Assembly: GCA_946807835.1 (NCBI GenBank)
Contig: OX327683.1
Coordinates: forward strand, 30,625,001-30,689,000
Direction: 5' to 3'
DNA: 64,000 nucleotides
DNA from: Ailanthus altissimus
Lineage: Eukaryota > Streptophyta > Magnoliopsida > Sapindales > Simaroubaceae
The notes under the pieces are model-generated. The model searched no databases and was not told the DNA's origin. It saw nothing but the letters and a program-made list of their open reading frames with translations. Of the stretch, positions 1 to 10,122 are shown piece after piece. A program made the position numbers and the translations under genes. Positions within the stretch are counted from its first letter, which is position 1. Every line of letters starts with the position of its first letter.

Positions 1-645
1 CCGGCGTCCACGTTGCTGTTTTTGTCAACCACACCGGCGACCTTCGACTACCACGACCACGCCGCCGTCCAAGCCACTGTCCACGCTGCCGTCCCAGCCG
101 CTGTCCACGCTGCCGTCCCAGCCGCTGTCCACGCTGCCGTTCACTGCTGTGTTGTCCACGTTCGACGACCACGGTCTCACCGCTCGGGTCCGCATCCACG
201 CCGCCGTCCCAGCCGCTGTCCACGCTGCCGTTCACTGCTGTGCTGTCCACGTTCGACGACCACGGTTTCACCGCTCGGGTCCGCATCCACGCTGTCGTTC
301 ACTGCTGTGCTGTCCACGTTCGACGACCACGGTCTCACCGCTCCGGTCCGCATCCACGCCGCCGTCCCAGCCGCTGTCCACGTTGTCGTTCACTGCTGTG
401 CTGTCCACGTTCGACGACCACGGTCTCACCGCTCGGGTCCCTGCCCACGCCGCCGTCCCAGCCGCTGTCCACGCCGCCGTCCCAGCCACTGTCCACGCTG
501 CCGTTCACTGCTGTGCTGTCCACGTTCGACGACCACGGTCTCACCGCTCGGGTCCGCATCCACGCCGCTGTCCACGCCGCCCTCCAAGCCGCTGTCCACG
601 CTGCCGTTCACTGCTGTGCTGTCCACGTTCGACGACCACGGTATT
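1..645. repeat. GC-rich minisatellite with 12/24-bp steps
   Basis: A tandem array far richer in GC than anything nearby. An anchor beginning ttcgacgaccacgg recurs at about 161, 252, 319, 410, 525 and 628, giving spacings of 91, 67, 91, 115 and 103 bp. These differ by multiples of 12 because a 24-bp subunit (core ccagccgctgtccacg) is gained or lost between anchors. The array is cut by the window start and ends sharply in AT-rich DNA near 645. Long open frames cross it in several frames, but the spacings are not multiples of three, so it is not coding. It lies 5' of the hAT transposase and before the element's right end, so I infer it belongs to that element; the left end is outside the window. 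Confidence 0.85.
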
Positions 646-1430
646 TACTTCATGTTAATGCGTTAAAGTTTAAACTATTATGGATATGAATTGAATTCTT
701 TTGCTATTGCTTTGTTTTTAATTTTACGCAATCTATATCTTGCTAATAATTGAACCGTGTCATGATTTAGCTTAGGAAGAAAAACTAAGAAACAAAATAA
801 GTTATTGGGTGATAAAGTATAACTTCTTTTTTTCTAAGTATTTGTGGTGGTCATTTCAGTATTTTTCAGCTTATCTTGATCAACTTAAACCTGGGTTTGA
901 TGTCTTCTTGTGTGTGAATATGTAGCTTTTATTTATCTTGATCGAATTAAACGTGAGTTTGGTTTCTATGGCTGTTTTTACAATGTTTTTGTTTTCTTCA
1001 ATGTACAATTATTAAATTTAGATCCAAATGTAGATATGAAAGTTGGTATTTTGCGTCTTGTGAGTGCTTAACTTCAGAAAGCTTCAATCTCAAGTTCTTA
1101 GTGTCATTCACACCCATCTTCAATTTTCTGTTTTTTTTTTTTTACTTCTGAACCATGCTGTGCTTTGTATTGCCATCTTTTATGATTATGAAGCTTTGTG
1201 CTGAAGAAAGTGCTAAGTTGAGATAGATATATTTCTCATAAAGTTTCTTATGAAATAGATGGATGTGTTGTTTAACAGTTTAACTAATTTGTGTTGCCTT
1301 GGTACACTTTGCTTAATTTGGTGCATTGTTAGGTCAATATTTGTTAATATTGTTGTAGTTGAGTTGTAAATTTGTTAAGTGTTATGACTTATGAGTTAGT
1401 AACTTGTTTGTGTTAATTTAATTTAGGAAG
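646..1430. other. AT-rich leader upstream of hAT transposase
   Basis: No coding potential seen. This is T-rich DNA between the minisatellite and the transposase start. A pyrimidine tract ending tttaatttag directly before gaag-ATG at 1431 looks like a 3' splice site, so the transposase may have an intron in its 5' leader. Nothing else is recognisable. Confidence 0.5.
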
Positions 1431-3757
1431 ATGGATAAAAGGATTGAACAAGAACAAGAAAGTGTTGACAAACCCCAAAAATCAAGTGGCCTTAAAGTTT
1501 CCGATAGTTGGTCTCATTTTGTGAAGATTGAAAATGATAGAGCCAAATGTATTTATTGTGGTAAAACTTATGCTGCTCATTCTGTTAAGAATGGGACCTC
1601 TAATTTAAAAAAGCATTTATTAATTTGTACGAAGTATTTGGCCACCATCATAGATGAGAGTCAAGGGGTATTAAGTCAAAATCCAATTGCTAAAGGTTGT
1701 GCTAGTAATGTCATGTCTGTTACATATAATAAGGAGGATTGTAGGAAAGCTTGTGCCAAAATGGTGATTCTAGATGAGCTGTCATTTAGTTTTATTGAGG
1801 GTAGAGGATTTCGCTATTTCTGCCATGTTGTGTGTCCAAGGTTCGATCCCCCATCTAGAAGAACCCTAGTTAGAGATATATATCAGTTGTACCTCGATGA
1901 AAAGATTTTGTTGAAGAGTATTTTTTCTGCAAATAAGGTGAGGGTGTGTATTACTACTGATACTTGGACTTCTATACAAAATATAAACTACATGGTAGTA
2001 ACTGCTCATTGGATTGATGCGGATTGGGAGTTACAAAAAAGAATTCTAAATTTCTCTCAAATCACAAATCATAAGGGAGAAGCAATTGGAAAATATATTG
2101 AGAATGTGTTACGTGAATGGGGCATCCAAAGGGTATTCACAATTACTGTGGATAATGCTAGTGCTAATGATGTGGCAATTAGCTATATGAGGAGGAGATT
2201 AAAGAGTTGGGAAGTTGATGGGACATTTTTGGATGGGAAATATCTACATTTGCGGTGTGCTGCTCATATTATTAATTTGATTGTTGGTGAAGGATTGAAA
2301 GAAATAAGTGATTCAATTGCTAGTATTCGAAATGCAGTCCGATATGTTAGATCATCTCCCATGAGATTAGAAAAATTTAGAAAGTGTGTTGAACATGAAA
2401 ATATTCAAGGGAAAGGGCTTGTGGTTATGGATGTCCCTACTAGGTGGAACTCCACCTACTTGATGTTGAGTAGTGCTTTGAAATTTCAAATTGCATTCGA
2501 GCGTTTAGAAGAGGAAGATGGACACTATTGCAACTACTTCAACAATGGTGATGATGGGAAGGGTAAAGCGGGGCCTCCCAAATCTGAAGATTGGGAAAAT
2601 GCTCAAGTCTTTGTTGAATTTTTGAAGACATTTTATGATGCAACTTTGAAATGTAGTGCCTCTTTGACGCCTACATCTCATTTGTATTTTAGTCAGGTTA
2701 GTAAAAATTTGTTTCTTTTTCAGTCGCAAATAAATTAATTAAATGTTGAATATATGTGTTTTAGACTTTTATAATTTGTATTTTTTTTTAGGTAAGCAAG
2801 ATTCAATTCCAACTTACAGGATTGAGTGAGGAAGGTGATGATGATAATTTGTTAAAGAGAATGGCCATTAACATGAAAACAAAGTTTGATAAATACTGGG
2901 GTTCGTTGGATACTATGAATAAATTGTTGATTATTGCTGTTGTTCTTGATCCCCGATACAAGATGGAGTATGTAAGTTTTTGTTATGGGAACTTGTATGC
3001 GCCAAATCTAGTTAAGAGTATGCAAGAAGGGATTAAGGAGTTGTTGTTCTCCATGTATGATTTTTATCGTGCCCAATATTGCATTTTATCTGTTAATGTT
3101 CCTTTATCCAATTTAAAGGTAGAAGACAATGACTTGGATGTGAGGAATAAAAGAATGAAATATGATACAGAGGAAGCTTTTAAGAGACAAAAGGCAAAAT
3201 TGCAACCAATTATTGGAAAGTCAGAAGTGGAAATATATTTTCTGGAGCAAAGTGAAGATTCTCATAATCTTCATTTTGATATTTTGGGTTGGTGGAGGAA
3301 CAATTGTACTAAATATCCTATTTTGTCTCTTATTGCTAAGGATTTACTTGCAATTCCTATTTTTACAGTGGCTTCTGAGAGTGCATTTAGTACAGGTGGA
3401 CGCATTCTTGATCCATTCAGAAGTTCATTGACTCCAAAAATGGTAGAAGCTCTGATTTGTACACAGAATTGGCTTCAATCTTCAATTAGAGATAGAGAAC
3501 TTCATGTTAGCATTGATGCCTCTGATATTCAAGATTTAGAACTTTACGAGTCAATTCAATCTGGTAAGTACATTTAAATATTTATCATTTACATAAATTT
3601 AAGTTATTAATTTTTTTTACTACTATGTTAATACTTAATATGTTATTGATATGTTATAATTTTATGTTATATAGAGGTGGAGAATTCTGTGCTTACATCA
3701 TTGGATATTGCAACACATGTGAATATGGAAGAGAGCTACGGTGATATTGGGGAGTAA
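1431..3757 (+). CDS. hAT-family transposase, BED zinc finger (RICESLEEPER-like)
   Basis: Three exons, 1431-2696, 2792-3563 and 3675-3757, join in frame with GT/AG introns to give 706 aa. Order of parts: a C2HC BED zinc finger (C40, C43, H62, C66) for binding the element's ends; the RNase H-like catalytic core with D177 in ITTDTWTS and D241 in TVDNAS; the CxxH of hAT proteins at C276/H279; and the third acidic residue E618 in VASESAFS, inside the C-terminal hAT dimerisation region (about 571-650). No stop or frameshift was found, which is unusual for a plant hAT copy. Such proteins cut and paste their element in the nucleus. Domesticated relatives (RICESLEEPER, DAYSLEEPER) exist, but the terminal repeat at 4561 points to a transposon rather than a host gene. 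Confidence 0.92.
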
Positions 3758-4340
3758 TGTTATGTACTTATGTTGCTATATCACAAATATTAAAGATTTG
3801 ATTATTGTTGATCTTATTATGGACTTTTAATTGTGTTTGTTTTTTTATGGACTTTTGTTGTTTGTGTTGATATTCTTATGAATTTTTATATTTTACTTGT
3901 GTTGATATTCTTTTTATGGATTTTTATAGACATTAATTATTAACCTTTCGAGTTTTTTTATTTTTATGTTATATTGACATTTTGCTTTTAATTTAAGGTT
4001 TTAAATTTTAATTTTAACTTTATATTGTTATATTTTATTGTTATTTGGTTATGTTATAAATTATGTGTTGTTATATTATATAATTGTATTTGTATGTTAT
4101 AAATTATAATTGTTAAGTCAAAGTATAATTATAATTGCTTTTAATTTAAGTTGTTTTTATTTTTATTTGTGTAATATATATTATTTTTTATGAGATTTTT
4201 TTTAGTGGGCTTAATATAGTATTTAAAAAGATGATTTGTTAACTAAATGGCCCAATAAAAGTGAAGAAATTGATTTTAATGGAGCCCAATTAAAAAAATT
4301 TAAAAAAGCCCAAAAAAATTCAGAAAAACAGAGTTTAAAA
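3758..4340. other. AT-rich 3' region of hAT element
   Basis: Non-coding and strongly T-rich, with many short direct similarities such as atgttataaatt. It is probably the transposase 3' UTR and internal spacer of the element. No gene seen. Confidence 0.5.
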
Positions 4341-4561
4341 TTTGATCCGAACCGAAATCCGACCCGCTAACTGAACCGACATCCGACCCGAGAACAAAAC
4401 CGAGGAACCGAACCGAACCGAATCGAACCGACCCGGTTCGGTTCGGTTCGGTTTCATCTACCCACGGTTCGGTTTTCGGTTTTACTTTACAAAAACCGAA
4501 CTGTTCGGTTCGGTTTTCGGTTCCCCTCAAAAACCGAACCGAACCGAAAATGCCCACCCCT
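4340..4561. repeat. hAT right subterminal repeats and TIR
   Basis: Dense alternating CCGAACC and GGTTCGG heptamers form several self-complementary stretches, ending at the terminal inverted repeat (complement AGGGGTGGGCATTTTCGG). In hAT elements such subterminal clusters are transposase binding sites; here that role is inferred. An apparent 85-codon frame on the minus strand through this repeat is an artefact. Confidence 0.8.
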
Positions 4562-5221
4562 AATCATAATACTTCTCAAAAATCAAAATTCTTGATCAAT
4601 GGAGGAAGAATATCACTATTTTTATTCAATAAAATACCAAAGTAGATGATTGAAATTGGATGCTTTTAGAATGATTAACTTTATTTAAATAAGTTGTTGA
4701 TGCTGACTGAACGGTAAATGTTGTTCCCTTGAGCTTAGCAAGTTTAGTATTGAATTATCTCACCAACTCCAAACAAACATCATCTTTATGTTAGTATGGG
4801 ACAGAGCCCTGTCTCATAGGCCTGACACATATTAACATAGAGACTTGGTAGTAGTTCTTTTGAGTTTTTTTATTCAAGATCTTATCTTAGGCCTAATCAC
4901 CATATATTGTGGTCTCTAGTTGAATATTTGGTGAGCTCAGAGGTGATGCGGCAATAGATTAAGTTTTGCTAACGTGTATGCCAATTATAAGGACTTAACA
5001 ATGTCGTGGCTAGTGACTATACTGCAATAACATGTCTCCTGGTAATGACACTAATAATGTCACAAATCCATTTGTGGGTTCTACTTGATGGACCCTATAG
5101 GTTAGGTTATATAGGCTTATAATTCTAGTTTAACAATGAGCTTGTTTAGGTTTCAACTAAGCAACTCATTAAGGATGCTAAGCCTGAGGACTCGAATAAG
5201 CTTCTAAGTGTAAGTATCATC

Positions 5222-5257
<36 letters not shown>

Positions 5258-5327
5258 ATATATATATATATATATATATGCACACACATTATACGATTCT
5301 AGTGGCAGTGTCATCTACGTATGTATT
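4562..5327. repeat. Duplicated repeat block, copy A, with TC/TA microsatellite
   Basis: No gene. From about 5088 (gatggaccctat) to 5327 the sequence matches 5935-6160 with substitutions and small indels: shared landmarks are tctagtttaacaatgagctt, a degenerate tttcaacta-gcaactc stretch and cagt/attctagtggcagtg. A (TC)n run then a (TA)n run lie at about 5227-5279, at the same place as a TA run in copy B. The part before 5088 is unassigned repeat-like DNA. Confidence 0.65.
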
Positions 5328-5716
5328 AGGGGTGGGCAAAAAACCGAAAAACCGAACCGGACCCGAAAAACCGAACCGAATTGGTCGGTTCGGTTCGGTT
5401 TTTCTCTTGGTCGGTTCGGTTTTCGGTTTTCGGTTCGGAAGGCCGAACCGAGAACCGAACCGAAAAAACCGAATTAAAAAAAAAATTAAAAAATTAAAAA
5501 AAAAATTAAAAAAAAATTAAAAAAATTAAAAAAAAATTAAAAAAAATTAAAAAAATTATAAAACCGAACCGAACCGAACCGAACCGACCCAAACCGAACC
5601 GAAAAACCAAAACCCGAACCGAACCGAACCGAACCGGTTCGGTTCGGTTCGGTTTTTGATTTTTCGGTTCGGTTTTCGGTTTTATTTTTCAAAAACCGAC
5701 CGGCTCGGTTCGGTTT
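5328..5716. mobile_element. Truncated non-autonomous hAT MITE
   Basis: It begins with the terminus AGGGGTGGGCA at 5328 followed by alternating accgaacc/ggttcgg clusters around a poly-A/T core, like the right end of the hAT element at 4561. The expected right terminus (tgcccacccct) is absent: the element stops at 5716, exactly where the palindrome arm begins. It contains no transposase. The long frames through it come from the repeats. Confidence 0.75.
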
Positions 5717-6000
5717 CCACTCCAACAAGCTCATTGTTAAACTAGAATCGTGAGCCTCTATCACTTAGCCCATAGGGTCCATCAATAAGAATATTTTGTG
5801 AAAATTTGATAATACATACTAGGGGTGGGCAAATCCGGCTCGGTTCGGTTTTCGGTTCACACTAAAAACCGAACCGAACCGGATTTGCCCACCCCTAGTA
5901 TGTATTATCAAATTTTCACAAAATATTCTTATTGATGGACCCTATGGGCTAAGTGATAGAGGCTCACGATTCTAGTTTAACAATGAGCTTGTTGGAGTGG
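5717..6000. repeat. 284-bp near-perfect palindrome
   Basis: Bases 5717-5852 are the reverse complement of 5865-6000, checked base by base around the junctions. The only mismatch I found is 5839/5878, and the loop is about 12 nt (5853-5864). Symmetry stops abruptly outside both ends. The outer ~104 bp of each arm is copy-B flanking sequence; the inner part is a mini hAT element. RNA from it would fold into a hairpin of about 136 bp. Confidence 0.9.
5821..5896. mobile_element. 76-bp hAT-like mini element (TIRs only)
   Basis: Two AGGGGTGGGC termini face outward around CGGTTCGG/CCGAACCG heptamers, so it is essentially two terminal repeats back to back. The flanks tacatact and agtatgta are inverted complements rather than the 8-bp direct repeat that normal hAT insertion makes, so this did not arise by simple insertion. 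Confidence 0.7.
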
Positions 6001-6092
6001 CCTAGATTTCAACTAGGCAACTCTTTAAAGATACTAAGTCTGAGGGCTCCAATGAACTTTTAGGTGTAAATAAATACCATCTAACTTTTCCC

Positions 6093-6138
<46 letters not shown>

Positions 6139-6250
6139 GCAGTTCTAGTGGCAGTGTATAGATATTATCAAATTTCCCTAAAATATTCTTACTGATTGAG
6201 AATGGATGTGCTCTCATGTGCCTATTGTTTGAGATTTTTTGTCATCGCCA
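5897..6250. repeat. Duplicated repeat block, copy B
   Basis: Non-coding. It matches copy A (about 5088-5327) and includes a (TA)n run at about 6098-6135. A second short match, attatcaaatttt/aaaatattctta, occurs both at about 5904 and about 6166, so the block also looks partly tandem. Its first 104 bp form the right arm of the palindrome. Confidence 0.6.
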
Positions 6251-6723
6251 CAGGTGTAGAAGAGACGATGGTTACGATTAGGCATATTTATGGAAAAAAA
6301 TAAAAATCATTTAATTTTCACTTTTTTTTTATCACTTATGCCATAATTCATAACTATCAATTGTTCTTTGAACTGTGGACTTGTTCATCTGGTAGAACTG
6401 TAAAGTAATTTATCAAACCAAACATTATAACGAATTCAAACTGTGGATGCTCCAAAGTCCGAACTCAATAGGTGCTATCTGAAGTAGTAAAAGCATAAAA
6501 GAGACTGAAATTTTACTCCATAAAAAGGGATTAAATTATATTTCAACAAAAATCGACCACGACAATGAGATTTTGTGCTGCTGTTGATTAATTATTTAAA
6601 CTACACCAGTTACATGACAAATGAAGTAGAAATCAACAGCACCAGATAGAACTAATCTCGAGCCTTTGCTTTTATGAATTCTTTTGATGGTAACGACCCC
6701 ACTTAATTAAAATCATCTGAGAG
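6251..6723. other. Spacer and 3' flank of unnamed gene
   Basis: AT-rich, with no open frame or recognised repeat. It probably includes the 3' UTR of the minus-strand gene that ends at 6724. Confidence 0.4.
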
Positions 6724-8292
6724 CTAGTAAGTCCACTCCTTTGGAAGAAATATCTCCTGTGATTGTGAAGAACTCTGATTCTGGGAGAGCACATTGCATT
6801 TTCCTGGTACATCGTCGCCACTTCTATTATTTTTGCTTGAATTATAGCAATCCCCGTATTTTGTTTTATTAGTTTTTGGATCTGCAAATAAAGATTATTC
6901 ATTTAGTATAACGATCAATCAAAGAGCATAAAAAAAACACATGAAAAGAGGTATTGTTAAACAAAATAGTACTGAAGAAAATAAGAACCTTTACGGGGTG
7001 AAATTTGTAAACCTATTTCATGCACGTTGAGATTCAGAGCTTGTACAACACGTGAAGGAAGTAGGACTGAAGAGCAAGCTGCAACAAAAAAACATAGTAA
7101 AGTTTAATTTGCTATTAATATGATTATATTAATGGAGATACTTATGGAAGAAATTTTCTTTCCTTCTTTTTTCAAAGCTTTGCTTATAATTAAGTACCTG
7201 GTTTTCTGCTTGGTTGGAAGTTGATGCCGCCCCTTTGTGGTAAGAAAACTCCAGTTCCACATGATTTTCTGCCAGAATCTAGAAAAATAGCTTGCATTCC
7301 GGAGCCTCTCGATTCCCAATTTGTGGGATATTTTGATCTATGATAAGGTCTTAAGCTAGTTCTCGAGTGCTGCTCATACATAACAAGTGAGGAGGAAATG
7401 AAACATCAGTGAATATATCCGAGTTATAAGGTTGAATTTATTCAGAATTGTAATTTCTGGTTCATTTTCAATTTCTTGAATAAGATCAAAATGCACATAT
7501 TTACTTGGGAGAGTAGCTCTATCTGTCTCTATTTACTACATTTGAAGGTAACGTAACCAAGTAATTTTTTTCAATAAAAGATATTATGTGGCTTAAATGT
7601 CTAGAGGCCATAAATGGCGATTGTGTTGATACCATATTTCAAAAGTGGTGAGGTTTTCTTTAATATGATGTGTATTTAGAATTGCGATACTTTATTGTAT
7701 GAGATCATGTTGTATTTAGTAGTTTAAGCAATAAAATTTCTCCTTTTGATTACAAAAAAAAAAAAAGGAATTCCTACATCAAATTTCGAGCTATCATACT
7801 TCCCACGATTGCAAATCATTAACAAGCCAATGAACTAAAGATAAACTTCAGTTTCAGAATATAGACTTCAATTTACTTAGTTCATAGTTTTTTATTTCTC
7901 TTCCTGTCACTTAAGGAAAATTAAAACTTGTTTCCCCAGAGAAAAAAGAGAGAGAATAAGTAAGTACCGGTGGAATCGGTTCTGCGGGCAATTTAGGACG
8001 ATGATGATGCTGTTGACGCAGTTGGTTCTTTACTTGTTTCTGCAAGAGAAAAAATAATATCCAGTGAGAGTGAACTAAACTAAAACAAGTTTCACAGCTC
8101 ATCAAAATCACAACTGAGAACGTAAAGAAGAAAATAGTATACGAATTAATAAATAAATAAAGTAAAGAACAAGAAAATGCATGAAACCTTATGATTATTA
8201 GTAGTATCAGAAAATGCTTCATCTAGAACTTGAGAAGGGAGCCAAGACATTCCATCTTCAAAACCAAGTTCCCAATCTTCAGGTGCAGCCAT
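6724..8292 (-). CDS. Plant-specific protein of unknown function
   Basis: Five exons on the minus strand: 8292-8188, 8039-7968, 7369-7198, 7078-6989 and 6881-6724. They join in frame to 198 aa ending EIFLPKEWTY. The start is MAAPEDWELGFEDGMSWLP, and the middle holds GSGMQAIFLDSG, GTGVFLPQR and a VVQALNLNVHEIGLQISPR block, the sort of short conserved islands seen in a small family of uncharacterised land-plant proteins. No signal peptide, membrane segment or enzyme motif is visible; much of it is polar and probably disordered. The exon 3 acceptor is a tandem GAG-CAG (7373/7370), so a one-residue (Gln) splice variant is possible. Function unknown; I assign no name. Confidence 0.75.
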
Positions 8293-10122
8293 TGAAGAAA
8301 CAGAGACAGAGAGAAAGAAACAAGCTTATTATTGTTGTTTCAGTTACTTTCTTGTTCTCGAATAGATCAGTGCTTCGAGCTCCAACTTCTAACCTGCAAC
8401 TCAACTAAATAGTTACGTGGAAACATTCGAGAGATATTTATAACCTTATTGAAGATATCGCAGGGCAGAAATTTTTACAGAGTTAACGATCCCACTTTCC
8501 TTTTTAGCGCGTGCGAAGCACTTCGAAGGGCAACCGTTACCGACTTACAGTGTACGCGTGTCATCAGTTCAGTCCGCACATGTAGCAGTGGAGGATTTAA
8601 TTGACCTTTGATCAGCGACTACATTTACGCGTAAAATATCACGTTACTTATGTCTTTGGTAGACTAGGGACGTAGGGTCCTGTTTCCAAATTAACCAGTT
8701 TAACTCAATTTGCATTTAGAAACTTTTGATGAATTCATGGAATCTATTCTAATATTAGTCAAGAGATCATGTCAGTTTAACTATTTGAAAAATGAAAATG
8801 CAGTAAATTTGGTTGAAATTCAAACCATGTTGATTCATTGGTGGGGTCATTAATAACTTAACTCGATTGTGTCATCGTACGAACAAACGAGGGGCATTTC
8901 GGTCTTTCAGTATGATTGACTCAAACAGGGGTCAAAGAGACATATATATCATATGTGGTTGGGTTGGGTTCGGTAAACCCCTCTGCCCATTTGGTTGTTG
9001 CAGTTATTCTACTCGTAATGCTCTGCTACTCCACGATCTCCTTCGTTATATTTTAAATTTTACTTTCTCTTAATTCTTGTTCATTTACATTTGTTTTTTC
9101 ATTCTTTATCGTGGTTAGATTTTTGTTCGGTTGAGTATAGTACATCTGACGACTTACGCAGCTAATTCTTATCCACGTATGAATTTATATGCTGCGGCTT
9201 GTCTCTTATTATTCCTTAACCACCCCACCAACCCACCCCACATACTGGCAAGTTTAGATTAGGAAAGCGAATCCCCTCTCCCCCGCCCCATCTAATAAAC
9301 AAGTTTTAGAGTTATAAAAATATGATTATATTGGTGAATTACTAATTCACTGGCGAGTTAGAAACTAGCATACTGCAGATTGGTTTGATACAATAACAGA
9401 TCCGCTAGAGATCTGTCATGTGTAATCATCACTCTGCTTGTCCTGGGGTGGCGGGGACATTTATCTGTCATAGTTCTCTGTTCTTATTCAGGTTGAACAA
9501 TGAATTAACTAAGAAAAGATACCAACAATCTTATTAGTTGGTCAACCTAACTAGAAAAGATCACCATGGTGCAAAAACTTCAATGACATCAGGTTCCTTT
9601 CAAATTGTGCAAAACTTCAACACACTACTAAATTTGTTAAGGGAACTTCCCTTTTGGGCGGACTGGAAGGTCTGCAAAACATCTTTCTATTTTGGAACTA
9701 TGCAACGTCAGACTCTTGTACTTTTAGCACAATTAAGCTTCTATTTGCCGCATATTTTTCTACTAGAGTAAAAATATTAGTAGCAACTAAGGAAACATGC
9801 TCATTGCCTATCACAGTGCTCTTTATTAATTGCTCATTGAGAATTACATAGTGAGAATGCAGCAAAACAATTTTTCCAAAGGCTTGGAATTGGGAGAGAC
9901 TGTCAGAATGTAAAGGGGTGGTTGAACTTGAGCACAAAACAATCAAATTTCAAATGATTGGCAACATTTCCGGAGCACTGATATTGCTGGAATGGTCCTC
10001 CATTCACAACAAAAGCAATCAAATGGAACACCCAAAGACATCAAAAACTCTTAATGCTACATGTGGACTAAGTAAAAAGCAAAGCCTCCCACTTTTCTCA
10101 GAAATTCTTCTTTGAATTCCAC
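8293..10122. other. Intergenic region between unnamed gene and PPR gene
   Basis: 1.8 kb with no convincing gene. The first ~250 bp is the likely promoter and 5' UTR of the minus-strand gene ending at 8292. The short frames at about 8867-9073 and 9538-9946 have no recognisable domain and overlap on both strands. The last few hundred bases are probably the 3' UTR of the PPR gene. Confidence 0.45.

Larger units (their letters stand above)
1..4561 (+). mobile_element. hAT DNA transposon, left end outside window
   Basis: An Ac-like element containing the minisatellite, the spliced transposase and a 3' subterminal region. The right end is marked by clustered copies of GGTTCGG/CCGAACC in both orientations (about 4340-4550) and by the terminal sequence tgcccacccct ending at 4561. 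Its complement, AGGGGTGGGCA, is the same terminus seen on two other elements at 5328 and 5821. The eight bases after the end (aatcataa) would be the target duplication, but the left copy lies beyond the window. The transposase frame is intact, so the element could be autonomous if the missing left end is intact. Confidence 0.8.

Noticed and set aside
13..689. Long open frames on both strands through the first 0.7 kb
   Set aside because: They are translations of a minisatellite. Unit spacings of 91, 67, 115 and 103 are not multiples of three, so the same unit is read in all frames.
1838..1858. ggttcgatccccc resembling a tRNA T-arm
   Set aside because: It lies inside the transposase exon, and no acceptor or anticodon arm surrounds it.
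4300..4557. 85-codon frame on the minus strand rich in Arg, Thr and Phe
   Set aside because: It is read through the GGTTCGG subterminal repeats of the hAT element; similar frames at 5278-5764 come from the MITE.
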